64,000 nucleotides of DNA from Calothrix brevissima NIES-22 (GCF_002367995.1 NZ_AP018207.1:4463083-4527082); one strand, 5' to 3'; shown: positions 38,034 to 48,179, counted from the first letter of the stretch. Program-made: numbers and translations. Notes: generated by a model from the letters alone, not told the origin.

Positions 38034-38534
38034 ATGTCAGCAGCTCAACCAACTCAACCAGAAATCCCGCCAACTAGCGCCATTGATAAACCAACAAATT
38101 ATGCATTTGAAGATTGGTTTGCCTATCCTGTCAGGGTGTATCCTCACCATACTGATTGTGCAGGAATTGTTTGGCATGGTAACTATATAACCTGGATGGA
38201 AGAAGCCAGGGTAGAATGCTTAAGATCTATTGGGATTGATTATACCGATTTAGTGGCTTTAGGCTGCGATCTAGCAGTTGTCAATCTTTCCCTGCATTAT
38301 CATCGTTCTCTAGTTTTAGGCTTGGATGTGTTAGTCAAAACACGCATGACTGATGTAACTGGTGTCAGGATGAATTGGGATTATGCGATCGTTTCTCCTG
38401 ATAGACAACAATTGTATACCACCGCCAAAGTAACTTTAGTAGCCTTAGATCGGGAAAGAGGCAAAATTATGCGTCAGTTACCAGGTGCTTTTAAAGATGC
38501 ATTACTAAAAATTTCCACATTTAAAAATAATTAA
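38034..38534 (+). CDS. Hotdog-fold acyl-CoA thioesterase
   Basis: A 166-residue protein of the 4-hydroxybenzoyl-CoA thioesterase/YbgC type. The catalytic segment is YPHHTDCAGIVWHGNYITWMEE, with the nucleophilic Asp in HTDCAG. It could be the 1,4-dihydroxy-2-naphthoyl-CoA hydrolase of phylloquinone synthesis, as the Synechocystis enzyme of this family is, but the sequence alone does not settle the substrate. A polar extension of about 25 residues precedes the domain. Confidence 0.85.
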   Translation: MSAAQPTQPEIPPTSAIDKPTNYAFEDWFAYPVRVYPHHTDCAGIVWHGNYITWMEEARVECLRSIGIDYTDLVALGCDLAVVNLSLHYHRSLVLGLDVLVKTRMTDVTGVRMNWDYAIVSPDRQQLYTTAKVTLVALDRERGKIMRQLPGAFKDALLKISTFKNN

Positions 38535-38599
38535 TTTCACAGGATGAAGCGTGAAATATGTAGCTGTTTAATGTCTACATATGACATACTTCATCCCGA

Positions 38600-38797
38600 T
38601 TATTTTCTAATACCTACTTGCGAGAAAGTTTGTGGTAAATTAACAATCGCATCCCAAATATCTTGGGGTGTAATGCCAAAATTGATGTGCAATAATATCA
38701 AGAGCGCTGCTAAAGTCAGTGCAGTTCTGATAGTCGTTTTGACCACTTTCCATAATACTGCAAATACGATCCAAGCTAAAATTAAGGTAGGAATCAT
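38600..38797 (-). CDS. Small conserved membrane protein
   Basis: A 65-residue protein with two hydrophobic stretches (2-20 and 25-41) and a C-terminal tail GITPQDIWDAIVNLPQTF. Its composition and regular codon use suggest a real gene. I recall similar short proteins in other cyanobacteria, but no function is known. Confidence 0.65.
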   Translation of the reverse strand: MIPTLILAWIVFAVLWKVVKTTIRTALTLAALLILLHINFGITPQDIWDAIVNLPQTFSQVGIRK

Positions 38798-38990
38798 AGG
38801 TATAAATTGCTGAAAAATGTCCCTTGTTTCAAAGGCTCTTTGCGCTCACAATTCCGACTGCAAAAGCTAAATTCTCCTTTGGGCAGGAATGATGTTCAGC
38901 ATTATACTCGATAAGATGCCAAATAGTGAAAATTAAATTAATAATTTTTGCTACAAATAGATATATGGGTAATTGCGCCACTCCACTTAA

Positions 38991-39395
38991 CTAAGAATCG
39001 TGATCGCGATTAAAGAAATCTTTAGAAGTTGATTTGTTAGTAGAAGGTGAATATTCAGAGCAGTTTTTCGCTTCCTCTGTCATCACCAAAGAAGGTTGAA
39101 CTGCACATTTAAGATAATGGTTATTGGCATAAAACTGACAATTTTTACAAGGAACTTTACGTAAAGTCTGAATTATAAAACCTTTTTTATTATCTCTAGA
39201 TGTTTGGTATTTGCGTAACATGATAAAAAAACCGAGCCAAGTAATTAACACAGCCAGAGGAGTCACAGATATAGCCACATCGGGTATGCTAAATGGCGCT
39301 GGCTTTTGTGGCTCAGACTTAACATCATTTCTTGTTTCTTGAGCTATATTTTGATTGGCGATCGCATTTTTTTGCAGTATAAGTTCCAGGGACAT
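38991..39395 (-). CDS. Membrane protein with four-Cys C-terminal motif
   Basis: A 134-residue protein with one membrane segment around 40-60 (ISVTPLAVLITWLGFFIML) and a C-terminal C-x2-C...C...C cluster: VPCKNCQFYANNHYLKCAV, then EEAKNCSEYS. The cluster is like those in small cyanobacterial proteins and could bind zinc or an iron-sulphur centre. The N-terminal 35 residues are polar. Function unknown. Confidence 0.7.
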   Translation of the reverse strand: MSLELILQKNAIANQNIAQETRNDVKSEPQKPAPFSIPDVAISVTPLAVLITWLGFFIMLRKYQTSRDNKKGFIIQTLRKVPCKNCQFYANNHYLKCAVQPSLVMTEEAKNCSEYSPSTNKSTSKDFFNRDHDS

Positions 39396-39821
39396 ATTAT
39401 TTACCTTGGTTAATTAACATAAAGAAAATTATTTTCATAAATCTTGAATTTGAGCAGATGAAGAAAAAACAAGCAATCCTTCAATTATAGGTTTAGCAAA
39501 ACACCAGTTAAGGTATATCTGCCAAGGGTTTTGCTTGTTATTTATAGTTATATATCTAAAGGCATAAATTAAGGGTGTGATGTTTATATATAAACTACTG
39601 TGTTAGTATATATATACTCATTCTCATAAATAAATAGCTGTTTCTGATAAATACTATTCATCTTGACATCAGCCAAAACTTGAGTATAAAAGTCTACAGA
39701 AAATGGCTATTTTTGGCTGGGCAACCCTGGTAACTTACTAAAATTAACACAAGTAAAATACTTGCGCAATTAGGAAATTGTAATTGCCGTATTAGATATT
39801 AAGTTTAATTGTTAACAAGTT
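39396..39821. other. AT-rich divergent intergenic region
   Basis: About 425 bp between two divergent membrane-protein genes. It contains AACAAGCAA (39468-39476) and its complement TTGCTTGTT (39531-39539) flanking a 54-base interval, and TATATA-rich stretches at 39570-39620. No gene seen. Confidence 0.4.
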
Positions 39822-40250
39822 ATGAATATAGAATTTTACAAGAGGATGCCTTGGATGTCTTTGGCATTACTCGGTCTAGCTTATATCCTGTTAGGGTGGT
39901 ATCTTGCAGCACATCATATTATTTGGTTAGTTGGAGGTTTTATTACTGCTGTAGCGCTAGTTATAGCCAGAAAGAGTATTTTTTGGTTAGAACAATTATT
40001 TACTTTTGGTTCTCAAACTTTAGTTATTGTTTTATTTTTAAGTATTTCTATTGCGATAGTTGCTACTTGGTCAATTATATTGAGTCTCTTTCTGATCCCA
40101 ATTGCGACGACTTTTTTAGCCGACTTAGAGATGAGGTTTGCAGGTTTTAGCAAACTAGATTCATTTTTAGCGTTAACAATATTAGCATTATCAGCCTTAT
40201 TTGTCGGTGAAATGGTAGATATTCTGCTCTTACCTAGTAGTAGGTACTAA
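39822..40250 (+). CDS. Integral membrane protein of unknown function
   Basis: A 142-residue, strongly hydrophobic protein with about four membrane segments (11-28, 33-48, 60-88, 115-135) and few charged residues. It is not a recognised family. The neighbouring frame at 39809 is a shadow. Confidence 0.65.
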   Translation: MNIEFYKRMPWMSLALLGLAYILLGWYLAAHHIIWLVGGFITAVALVIARKSIFWLEQLFTFGSQTLVIVLFLSISIAIVATWSIILSLFLIPIATTFLADLEMRFAGFSKLDSFLALTILALSALFVGEMVDILLLPSSRY

Positions 40251-40256
40251 TTGAAA

Positions 40257-40385
40257 ATGGGTATTGGGCATTGGGCATTGGGCATTGGAAAGAGGGATTT
40301 TTTCGCGATCGGTTAATTTGAAAAAATAAGGCGAGAGATTGTAGGGGCATGGCACTGCCATGCCCTCTAGAATATATTAATATAT
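40257..40385. repeat. Dispersed repeats GGGCATTG and GTAGGGGCATGGCACTGCC
   Basis: Three GGGCATTGGGCATT units at about 40263-40290, then a palindromic TGTAGGGGCATGGCACTGCC...CTCTAGAATATATTAATAT unit at 40340-40386. The same palindromic unit occurs near 13.5 and 22.2 kb. Confidence 0.7.
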
Positions 40386-40471
40386 CGCTAGGAACTCAAT
40401 TACAATATTTTTACATTGCCTGATATAGTTCGGGTTATTCCTACTAACTTAATTTATTTTTTTGATGTTGT

Positions 40472-41101
40472 TTAACCTCGCAAAAATAACTGAGTAATAA
40501 CGTAGGTATTACCTTTGCGCCACACTCCTACACCTGTTTCTCTAAAAACTGGCCTGAGAATATTTTCTCGATGTCCGGGACTAGCTAACCAGCCTTCAAC
40601 TGCTGGCGATACAGGCTGAGAAATATTTTTGCTTCTAAATAAATTCTCGCCGATCATCCAATAAGATATATTACCAGCGCGCACTCTTTGAGAGAGAGTA
40701 CTACCATCAATTCCTGTGTGACTGAAGAAGTTTTTTTCAATCATTTGGCGGCTGTATTTTCTGGCGACTTGCGCTAATTTATCATTATTTTGTAAAGGTT
40801 GTAGTCCATTTTTTTGGCGCACTTTATTGATTTCTTGGCAAATTTCTGACTCAATTTGTGCTGTTTGGGATGTTTGCGCTAGTTGGGGCGACTTTGGCGG
40901 TTGGTTGGTGGGAATTTCAATATTTGGTAGCGGTGGTAAATACTCAATCGCTTGTTCGCATCCAGTTAAAGAAAATGCGATCGCAATCCAACCTGCACCA
41001 ATTACTCTCGATAAGTACGGATGTTTTTGGGATGTATTATTTAGCCAATGGAATAAACTAGAAATCAACATCCTTCCATTGGGGGATATTGGCTTAATCA
41101 C
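40472..41101 (-). CDS. CAP/SCP-domain lipoprotein
   Basis: A 209-residue protein with a lipobox in AFSLTGC followed by a Pro-rich linker and a CAP domain at about 85-207. Typical CAP motifs are EINKVRQKNGLQPLQ, FFSHTGIDGSTLSQRV, GENLF and SPGHRENILRP. The His and Glu of the CAP cavity are present. Bacterial CAP proteins of this short type are secreted, with unclear activity. GTG 41101 is the first start; ATG at 41071 would give a signal of more normal length. Confidence 0.85.
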   Translation of the reverse strand: MIKPISPNGRMLISSLFHWLNNTSQKHPYLSRVIGAGWIAIAFSLTGCEQAIEYLPPLPNIEIPTNQPPKSPQLAQTSQTAQIESEICQEINKVRQKNGLQPLQNNDKLAQVARKYSRQMIEKNFFSHTGIDGSTLSQRVRAGNISYWMIGENLFRSKNISQPVSPAVEGWLASPGHRENILRPVFRETGVGVWRKGNTYVITQLFLRG

Positions 41102-41237
41102 GTAATACTTTTTGCTGCTGAATGTCTTGGTTTCAGTTCAATTTTAACAAAATTAAATTGATGCTTGCTCGCCAAAAGTATGAATTAGAATCGTTGATTG
41201 TAGGGGCATGGTAACCCCGCCCCTACCTGCGGGTGTT

Positions 41238-41260
41238 TATAAAAACTGGGATGTTCCCTA
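41238..41260. repeat. Solo end of the 6.85-kb MITE family
   Basis: TTTATAAAAACTGGGATGTTCCC matches the terminal repeat of the element at 6849-7011 (GGGTGCATCCCAGTTTTTAA read in reverse complement) with few differences. I see no second end nearby, so it is a fragment or a deleted copy. Confidence 0.5.
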
Positions 41261-41367
41261 AAGATAATTATTAGAGACACAACATTTTTGTGCCCCTAGA
41301 TGTGTAATCAATCTATCTGGAATACGCTGGAAATAATATGAAAAATTGCTGCCTAAATTCTGCAAAT

Positions 41368-42027
41368 TTATGGCGTATTGCTAATTGGAGATTTTAGGTT
41401 TAGTTTGACTTTTGTACCTTTTTTCAGTACTACTTCACCCCCAGGACTTGATAACACATAAGCAGTAGCAGCAGCAGCGCCAGCTAAACCACCATGCTTG
41501 ACATTGGTTTTCTTACCAATAAAATGACCAGCAACGGTTCCACCTAAAATTAGTCCAGCATTTTGGATAAATTTGCCCTTAGTTTTGGTTTCTACTTGCG
41601 TATTGACTAAAGCCGCATCAATGGGATAAGTATCGCCATTTTTGAAGGTAATTTCATCAAAAACTAGACGTAAACTAGCTTTTGTACCCTTGGCTGCTTT
41701 GACTACATTTTCTAAATGTCCTTGAATTTCTGCATCTTTTAAGTCAGGTGTTACACCTTTAACAGAGTTTTTCACCTTGAGAGTAAACCGCTCATTATTT
41801 GTATTTTTACCAGTAGATAATTCTTGTTGCAGAACTGTCTCTAAATTGGTATTTGCAGGGATAGATGCTGGGGAAGTTGGATTTTTGGTGGCTTGAGTAT
41901 TTGTAGTTTGAGAAGAAGTAGTTTGATTAGATGTAGCATTATTGGAAGTGCGATCGCTTGGTTTGCTACAAGCAACAGTGTTACTAAGTAAAGCTGCACT
42001 TAGTAATAATGGTATGAATTTTTTCAT
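41368..42027 (-). CDS. Lipoprotein with glycine-zipper segment
   Basis: A 219-residue protein with a lipobox (LLSNTVAC), a Thr/Asn/Gln-rich linker of about 40 residues, then a domain to about 150 and a Gly-rich hydrophobic segment (LILGGTVAGHFIGKKTNVKH and GGLAGAAAATAYVL). It ends with a Lys-rich strand (KKGTKVKLNLKSP). The Gly pattern resembles glycine-zipper lipoproteins of the outer membrane. Function unknown. Confidence 0.72.
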   Translation of the reverse strand: MKKFIPLLLSAALLSNTVACSKPSDRTSNNATSNQTTSSQTTNTQATKNPTSPASIPANTNLETVLQQELSTGKNTNNERFTLKVKNSVKGVTPDLKDAEIQGHLENVVKAAKGTKASLRLVFDEITFKNGDTYPIDAALVNTQVETKTKGKFIQNAGLILGGTVAGHFIGKKTNVKHGGLAGAAAATAYVLSSPGGEVVLKKGTKVKLNLKSPISNTP

Positions 42028-42164
42028 GGTTTTTGGTATTTTAAATTTTGTAAACTAGAGAATCGGAAATTCAGTGCAAAAAAACGGCATAAAACCTGAT
42101 TTTTTACAGATTATATGCCGAATTTAAATCTGAATAATTAGCGATAATGTTACTTAATATGTTT

Positions 42165-42240
42165 GGGGCATGGGGCATGGGGCATTGGGCATTGGGCATT
42201 GGGCAGAGACGCGATTAATCGCGTCTGTACAATGTCTGCC
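42165..42240. repeat. Repeat tract with AGACGCGATTAATCGCGTCT palindrome
   Basis: GGGGCATGGGGCATTGGGCATT units precede a perfect 20-bp palindrome, AGACGCGATTAATCGCGTCT. The palindrome also occurs at about 19186-19206 and, with ATTCATC, at about 58723-58772. It is a small mobile palindrome of this genome. Confidence 0.75.
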
Positions 42241-42270
42241 TTGTCTTCCTTTCCTTCAACTACAACAAGA

Positions 42271-45200
42271 CTAGGAACTAGGGGTTTCTTCCACGGGACG
42301 AATAATTGGCGGTGCTGGGGTTACTTGGGGTTGGAAGATGGCTTGTAATCCCTGTTCTAAGGTTTGCGTCATGACGATGCGGTTTTCGTAAGCGACGATT
42401 ACCCGGACTAATGTTGGTAAGCTATTTTGGGCTGCTTCTAAATAAATTGGCTCAACGTAAAGCAGGGATTGTTTTATGGGGATGACTAAAAGATTACCCT
42501 GAATTGCTCTTGAACCTTGGCGATTCCACAAAGAGATTTGCTGAGAAATGACGGGATCTTGATTAATTCTGGCTTCAATTTGTTCTGTGCCGTAAATCAG
42601 ACGCTCTTTAGGAAAGACGTATAGTAACAACTTACCGTAGTTCTTACCATCCGATCGCGCTGCTAACCAAGCAATTAAGTTAGTCCGTTCTTTGGGGGTG
42701 TAGGGTAGCAATAAAATAAATTCTTCGGCGGATACGTTGGGTAAGCTGGTAATTAAATAATAAGGTTCTACGGGGCGGGTTTTATCGCCATAGATTTCGT
42801 TGGGTATTTGCCATTGGTCTTCTCGGTTGTAAAATACCTGCGTATCAGTCATGTGATAAGTCATCAACCGTTCCGCTTGAATATTGAAAAAATCTACCGG
42901 ATAGCGGAGATGGCTTTTGATTGTTGCAGGCATGGCACTCAGGGGTTTAAATAATTGCGGGAATATTTTCTCCCAAGTGGCGATTATGGGATCGCTAGTA
43001 TCGGCAAGATAAAAGTTAACATTGCCGTTATAAGCATCAATGACAACTTTGACGGAATTACGAATGTAGTTGATTCCATCTTTATCAATATCAGAATAGG
43101 GATAGTGATTACTGGTGGTGTAAGCGTCAACAATCCAGTAAAGATAATTTTGATTTGTTGATAAATCTTGATTATTATTTAAATCGGCATTGGCGACTAC
43201 TAAATAAGGGTCGCTGTCATATTTTAAAAAAGGTGCGATCGCTCTTATTCGTTCATTAATATTTCTTCGCCATAAAATTTTTGTTTCTGGTAAAAAATCT
43301 CGCGTTAATGGCATCTGCCAATCTTTCAAATACATCGCAAATAGCCACTTCCGCCAAGAATTACCAATAGTAATACCACCTTGCCCATCATAATTATTGT
43401 AAACATTATCGCTGCCACTGGGATAGTCTAGTTCTCTAACTTTTGTCCCAGTCATGACATAATTATTGGTAATTTCTCCGTAATAAATTCGTGGTTGACC
43501 AATGGGAATACTATCACGAATAGCTTGACTAGAAGTTGTCAAGGCTCTGCTATCACCGCTAATATCTTTGACAAAATATTCAGGTAATCCACCAGGTGCA
43601 ACCGTATTTACAGGGCTAAGGGTAAAACCAAAACCATGAGTATAAATTAAATGACGGTTCACCCAAGTTTGCGCCGCCTGTGGAACTGCTCTATAGTCTA
43701 ATTCTCTGGCAGAAATTAATACTTGACGTTGTTCCGTAGTTTGTTGAGCTTCTGTCTGAGGTGTGGGAGTTTCGGGGTTAGCAGCTGGTTTAATGCTAGT
43801 TACATTGGTTTCTAAGGTGTAGCGGTCAATATCCGCACCAGGAAAGCTATAGTATGGGCGAATTTGTTGTAACTGGCGGTTTGTTTGCAGTAGGGGTTGC
43901 TGATCCCATAGGCGAATATTACGAATTGTCAGATCGTTGGCTTTAATATCAGCTTCAGTTAATTGACCTTCAGGGTTGAAAATTCGCGCATCAATTGCTT
44001 CTAAATCAAATGCTTGCCTTGTTGCGGTAATAGTACGCTGAATGTAGGGTTGCTCTCGTTGTAATTCATTTGGCTCTACTAGCAAATATTGTACAGCCGT
44101 GGGGATAACCAGACCACCGACTACCATCAGCGCGAGATAAATTCCTAATCCATAGAATACAAATCGCTGGCTGTAGGATTTGGGTTTCCAGAAGATTGTG
44201 CGCCATAACAAATAAAATGCGATCGCCAATCCGAAGACAAATAAAATGTCATAAGCTGGCAATTGTGCCCTGACATCGGTATAGCTAGCACCGTAACTTA
44301 CCCCACGGGAAGAATACACCAATTCATAACGACTCAATAAATAACAGAAAGCCACAGCTAGCATAAATGCACCACCCAAACCATATAAATGGCGTTGCTG
44401 TGGTGGCGAAAATCCCGGAAAAATTCCTTGGCTGAGACTATCTGCTGATAACAGATAAGTCAAAGTTACAGCTATTAAACCATAGAGAAATAATCCAAAT
44501 AACCAAATTACTAGTAATTCCCAGACAGGTAAGCCAAATACATAAAAGCTAATATTTTTATTAAATAAATGGTCGGAGAAATTAAAGGGTTGGGGATGGA
44601 AATACTGTAAAACCTGTGCCCAATTGTGTAATAGTAATATCCCAAATAAAATACTGAAAATAATGGCGATCGCATTTAAGGATAATCGCGGGTAAATTAA
44701 AATAGCGATCGCAATTCCGCCAATTAAGCCTAAATACCAAATTTGGGCAATAATTATCTTAAATAACTGCCAAAAACTCTCTAATTGAAACGCAGCATTC
44801 ACCGCAAGACTAGTTTTGTTAGGGTCAGCAGTTGAATAAGACCAAATTAACCGCCCATAATAAGCTAGCATCAATGCGATCGCTAGGCTTAATCCTAAAG
44901 TTACAGGTAACAACCAGCGTAATCTGAATGTTTGCCAGCGTTGTAATTTAGGTGTTTTGCGCTCCTCGCCTCTGGGATATTGCGGACTTAAAAAGTTTCT
45001 AATTTGACTACTAATTACTGCTTCTTCACGGCGAACTGGGGCAATTTTTAAATTTTGCGGATATTTCCACTTTTGCGCCAAGTACAGATTTCCCAGAAGA
45101 TAAGCAGCACTTATGCTAAATCCAGCTACCCATAAACCGCCTTTTGTGACAAATCGCAACCAAAAAGCTTGCAAATAGCCAACTTCCTGAAACCATAAAA

Positions 45201-45300
45201 TCTCACATCCTACACGGGAAGCTATATCTAAGACTAGCCATAGCCCCAGGAATAATATCAATAATCTCAAAAACCCTTTCCAAAACATTCTTGGCAGCAC
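42271..45300 (-). CDS. UPF0182 family membrane protein
   Basis: A 1009-residue protein with about seven membrane segments in the first 400 residues and a large extracytoplasmic C-terminal domain of about 550 residues. The C-terminal tracts [33 protein letters not shown] and [16 protein letters not shown] are typical of the UPF0182 family found in cyanobacteria and actinobacteria. Function unknown. Start GTG; an ATG lies four codons later. It stands alone between repeat-rich gaps. Confidence 0.92.
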   Translation of the reverse strand: MLPRMFWKGFLRLLILFLGLWLVLDIASRVGCEILWFQEVGYLQAFWLRFVTKGGLWVAGFSISAAYLLGNLYLAQKWKYPQNLKIAPVRREEAVISSQIRNFLSPQYPRGEERKTPKLQRWQTFRLRWLLPVTLGLSLAIALMLAYYGRLIWSYSTADPNKTSLAVNAAFQLESFWQLFKIIIAQIWYLGLIGGIAIAILIYPRLSLNAIAIIFSILFGILLLHNWAQVLQYFHPQPFNFSDHLFNKNISFYVFGLPVWELLVIWLFGLFLYGLIAVTLTYLLSADSLSQGIFPGFSPPQQRHLYGLGGAFMLAVAFCYLLSRYELVYSSRGVSYGASYTDVRAQLPAYDILFVFGLAIAFYLLWRTIFWKPKSYSQRFVFYGLGIYLALMVVGGLVIPTAVQYLLVEPNELQREQPYIQRTITATRQAFDLEAIDARIFNPEGQLTEADIKANDLTIRNIRLWDQQPLLQTNRQLQQIRPYYSFPGADIDRYTLETNVTSIKPAANPETPTPQTEAQQTTEQRQVLISARELDYRAVPQAAQTWVNRHLIYTHGFGFTLSPVNTVAPGGLPEYFVKDISGDSRALTTSSQAIRDSIPIGQPRIYYGEITNNYVMTGTKVRELDYPSGSDNVYNNYDGQGGITIGNSWRKWLFAMYLKDWQMPLTRDFLPETKILWRRNINERIRAIAPFLKYDSDPYLVVANADLNNNQDLSTNQNYLYWIVDAYTTSNHYPYSDIDKDGINYIRNSVKVVIDAYNGNVNFYLADTSDPIIATWEKIFPQLFKPLSAMPATIKSHLRYPVDFFNIQAERLMTYHMTDTQVFYNREDQWQIPNEIYGDKTRPVEPYYLITSLPNVSAEEFILLLPYTPKERTNLIAWLAARSDGKNYGKLLLYVFPKERLIYGTEQIEARINQDPVISQQISLWNRQGSRAIQGNLLVIPIKQSLLYVEPIYLEAAQNSLPTLVRVIVAYENRIVMTQTLEQGLQAIFQPQVTPAPPIIRPVEETPSS

Positions 45301-45621
45301 CTTTTTCCTAAACTACATACACCTATAAACAATTGTCCTGTGCTGTTGTGCGGAAAAAAACTTTTTGGCATTGCGAAAACAAGTCAGAAATCTTAACATT
45401 AAAATCTAAAAATTTTCATCCCCTTTGCGTCTGAATTAGCACTAAACTGCATTCAGCCTCTAAGTGTTTAGATCCCCGACTTCTTGAAGAAGTCGGGGAT
45501 CTGACTACCAATGCTGTACTAGTCCCTAGTCCCAAACCCCTTCTCCTACCCATTCACACCTGTTTTGGGTACAACCTGTACAAGATGACCTAAAATAATG
45601 TTTGATTTTTAACTTGCTATC
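45301..45621. other. Intergenic region with a 16-bp palindrome
   Basis: Arms 45470-45485 (AGATCCCCGACTTCTT) and 45487-45502 are exact complements around a single G. A decayed relative (AGATCTCCGACTTATGAT...) lies near 60690. The rest is AT-rich leader for the cyclic-nucleotide-binding protein gene. Confidence 0.65.
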
Positions 45622-46065
45622 ATGCTGACCAGCGTTGACCGTTTATTGTTTGTGCGGCGAGTCCCGATTTTTAAAGAATTGCGGGATGATTTTATCGTGC
45701 GGCTTGCTTCGGTGATGAGCGAGCTATCATTTCCTGCAAATCATGCCATTTTTAGGCAAGGAGAAGAAGGGCGATCGCTCTACATTGTAGTATCTGGGCG
45801 TGTCAAAGTTCACATTGGTAATAAAAAGTTGGCAGAGGTAGATAAAGGCAAGTATTTTGGCGAAATGGCAGTTTTTGATACTCAACCCCGTTCTGCTTCC
45901 GCCACAACTTTAGAACCTTGTGACTGTTTGGAACTGACACAAGAACAACTTTATGACGCCATTGAAGAAACTCCGGAAATTGCAGTTAATATCATTCGGG
46001 AATTATCACGGTTAATTCGCGAATTGAATGAAAAAATTAATGTGGATAGTTCACAAAGTCGTTAG
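45622..46065 (+). CDS. Cyclic-nucleotide-binding domain protein without DNA-binding domain
   Basis: A 147-residue protein consisting of a Crp-type beta barrel only. Motifs include AIFRQGEEGRSLYIVVSG and the phosphate-binding cassette YFGEMAVFDTQPRSASATT, where Glu and the Arg-Ser pair suggest cAMP or cGMP binding. The C helix ends in IIRELSRLIRELNEKI with no HTH after it. It is complete, so it is a stand-alone sensor rather than a truncated regulator. Confidence 0.88.
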   Translation: MLTSVDRLLFVRRVPIFKELRDDFIVRLASVMSELSFPANHAIFRQGEEGRSLYIVVSGRVKVHIGNKKLAEVDKGKYFGEMAVFDTQPRSASATTLEPCDCLELTQEQLYDAIEETPEIAVNIIRELSRLIRELNEKINVDSSQSR

Positions 46066-46107
46066 TCAATGGTCAATAGTCAACCGTCAACCGTCAACAG
46101 TCAACCG

Positions 46108-47589
46108 TCAACCGTCAACAGCTATAGTTTTAAATTCCAGACATTTTTGAATAAATTGCTGGGGTATCTCTACAGTTGCGCCCCAGTGTAAATGAATATA
46201 AGAAGCATGAATATTTGCAGGTAAATTCCAGCCTTCATAGCCCATATTTTCTGCACAATCGTAACGGTAAGTTTCATACAAAGCTTTATTGGGTGGTGTT
46301 TTCAACCGCGAACGATGGAATTCATGTCCGTAAATATTTGTGCCGGAATTTATTAACAAACTATCTTGTAAAGCCACTGCACGACGATAACCTAAAGTTA
46401 AGCGTCCTCCCATTTCCGCAGATGTGGGTAACACTCCTAGCATCGGCCAAGATTCCCCAGCAAAGTCAATTATTTGCTCACATAAATACATCAATCCGCC
46501 ACATTCAGCAATTGTGGGTATTCCTTGCAAAATTGCATTTTTAACTGATTTACGCAGGCTAATATTTTCTGATAATTGTTGGGCGAAAACTTCCGGAAAT
46601 CCACCACCAAAATATATTCCTTGAACATTTTCTGGTAATTCGCTATCAGCTAAAGGACTCCAAAAAACCAATTCTGCGCCCAATTTTTGCAACAAATCCA
46701 AATTATCTTGATAGTAAAAATTAAAAGCGCGATCGCGTGCCACCGCAACCCTCACCACAGCCTTACCAGACAAACTCAAACATTCCTCCTTGTCCCCCTT
46801 GTCCCCCTTGTCCCCCTCATCCCCACTCCTCAACAGTGGTAACAAGCGTTCCCAATCAAAACAACTATCGCCCAAATCAGCAAGGCGATTAATCACAGCA
46901 TCCAGTTCGGGAAGTTCGGCTGTAGGCACTAAACCCAAATGGCGATCGGGAATTGTGATATCATCTTGACGCCGCATTACGCCGAGAATTGGTAGATTTA
47001 AAGGTTCTAGGGCATTTTTAAGTAAATCCAGATGGCGATCGCTCCCGACGCGATTCAAAACTAAACCGGCTATTTTAATATTGGGATCAAAACTACAATA
47101 ACCATGTGCGATCGCAGCCACTGAACCAGACAAGCGACTGCAATCAATTACCAACACCACAGGTAAATTCAATAATCTGGCGATATGGGCTGTACTAGCA
47201 AAATCAGTTATTTGTCCTCTCTTACAAAGTTCTGATCGCCGGAAGCCGGCGCTCAGACTTTGCGCTTTGTCATTTGTCATTTGTCCTTTGTCATTTGCAA
47301 ATGACGAGATTCCATCAAATAAGCCCATGACACCTTCTATAAGCGCGTATTGACTTTTTTGGCTGTGTGTGGTAAAGCAATACTGAACATAAGCTTCAGA
47401 AGTTAATACTGGGTCTAAATTACGACAAGCAAGCCCAGTGACGTGCTGATGAAACATCGGATCGATATAGTCCGGGCCGACCTTAAAAGATTGGACTGCG
47501 ATCGCGCGCCGACATAATGATGCTAAAAGGGTGAGCGTCACTGTGGTTTTACCTACGCCGCTACGCTCTCCCGCAATTACTAAAGCCAT
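46108..47589 (-). CDS. cbiA: Cobyrinate a,c-diamide synthase
   Basis: Amidates carboxylates a and c of cobyrinate with glutamine and ATP in cobalamin synthesis. The N-terminal ATPase domain has the P-loop GERSGVGKTTVTL, IDPMFHQHVTG and VIDCSRLSGSVAAIAHGY. The C-terminal glutamine amidotransferase domain has ECGGLMYLCE, with the nucleophilic Cys. Two stretches look like mobile repeats absorbed in frame: about 97-126 (from ANDKGQMTNDKAQ through AGFRRSELCKRG) and about 257-270 (GDEGDKGDKGDKEE). Both lie at loops, and the frame is otherwise open, so the enzyme is probably active. Confidence 0.93.
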   Translation of the reverse strand: MALVIAGERSGVGKTTVTLTLLASLCRRAIAVQSFKVGPDYIDPMFHQHVTGLACRNLDPVLTSEAYVQYCFTTHSQKSQYALIEGVMGLFDGISSFANDKGQMTNDKAQSLSAGFRRSELCKRGQITDFASTAHIARLLNLPVVLVIDCSRLSGSVAAIAHGYCSFDPNIKIAGLVLNRVGSDRHLDLLKNALEPLNLPILGVMRRQDDITIPDRHLGLVPTAELPELDAVINRLADLGDSCFDWERLLPLLRSGDEGDKGDKGDKEECLSLSGKAVVRVAVARDRAFNFYYQDNLDLLQKLGAELVFWSPLADSELPENVQGIYFGGGFPEVFAQQLSENISLRKSVKNAILQGIPTIAECGGLMYLCEQIIDFAGESWPMLGVLPTSAEMGGRLTLGYRRAVALQDSLLINSGTNIYGHEFHRSRLKTPPNKALYETYRYDCAENMGYEGWNLPANIHASYIHLHWGATVEIPQQFIQKCLEFKTIAVDG

Positions 47590-47663
47590 AAAAATAATTG
47601 TGAATGAAAAATGCGATCGCTAACTAAACAAAGATGGGGAAATTACTATGATTTAGAATCAAA

Positions 47664-47860
47664 TTGAAGAAGGCAGAAGGCAGACGGCAGAGGGCAGAAG
47701 GATCAAGTCAGAAGGGGATTCAAACCCCTCCTGACTTGGAGCCACTGAACAAAAGTTCAGTGGGGGTCTTAAACCCTTACTCCCTTTCGGTCGTAGCAGA
47801 GGACAGGAAACAGAATTTCCTTCTGCCTTCTGCCTCCTGCCCTCTGCCTTTCCCGATAAA
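47664..47860. repeat. 197-bp structured repeat, copy 1
   Basis: Identical to the copy at 47983-48179. The ends are complementary (GAAGGCAGAAGGCAGACGGC with GCCTTCTGCC-type tracts), and two internal hairpins, CAAGTCAGAAGGGG/CCCCTCCTGACTTG and CCACTGAAC/GTTCAGTGG, follow each other. No protein-like frame is conserved; the 74-codon frame is an artefact of the repeat. Fold and duplication point to a MITE or RNA element. Confidence 0.85.
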
Positions 47861-47982
47861 TGTAAAAACTATAACTATCTCTATATAAACTAAACTGTTT
47901 AGTTTATATTATATTACAGACTATACAATTTTCGTTTAATTGCTGATTCAGTAGTTATCCAATAAATACCTCCAGACTAGAG

Positions 47983-48179
47983 TTGAAGAAGGCAGAAGGC
48001 AGACGGCAGAGGGCAGAAGGATCAAGTCAGAAGGGGATTCAAACCCCTCCTGACTTGGAGCCACTGAACAAAAGTTCAGTGGGGGTCTTAAACCCTTACT
48101 CCCTTTCGGTCGTAGCAGAGGACAGGAAACAGAATTTCCTTCTGCCTTCTGCCTCCTGCCCTCTGCCTTTCCCGATAAA
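47983..48179. repeat. 197-bp structured repeat, copy 2
   Basis: Exact second copy, 319 bp downstream of the first and in the same orientation. Outside it a 10-bp inverted pair, TACCTCCAGA and TCTGGAGGTA, lies within about 20 bp of each edge. The two copies fill most of the gap between the cobyrinate synthase gene and opcA. Confidence 0.85.

Noticed and set aside
47700-47745. tRNA-like T-arm GGGGATTCAAACCCC
   Set aside because: No acceptor stem, anticodon arm or D-arm fits around it; it is the internal hairpin of the repeat.
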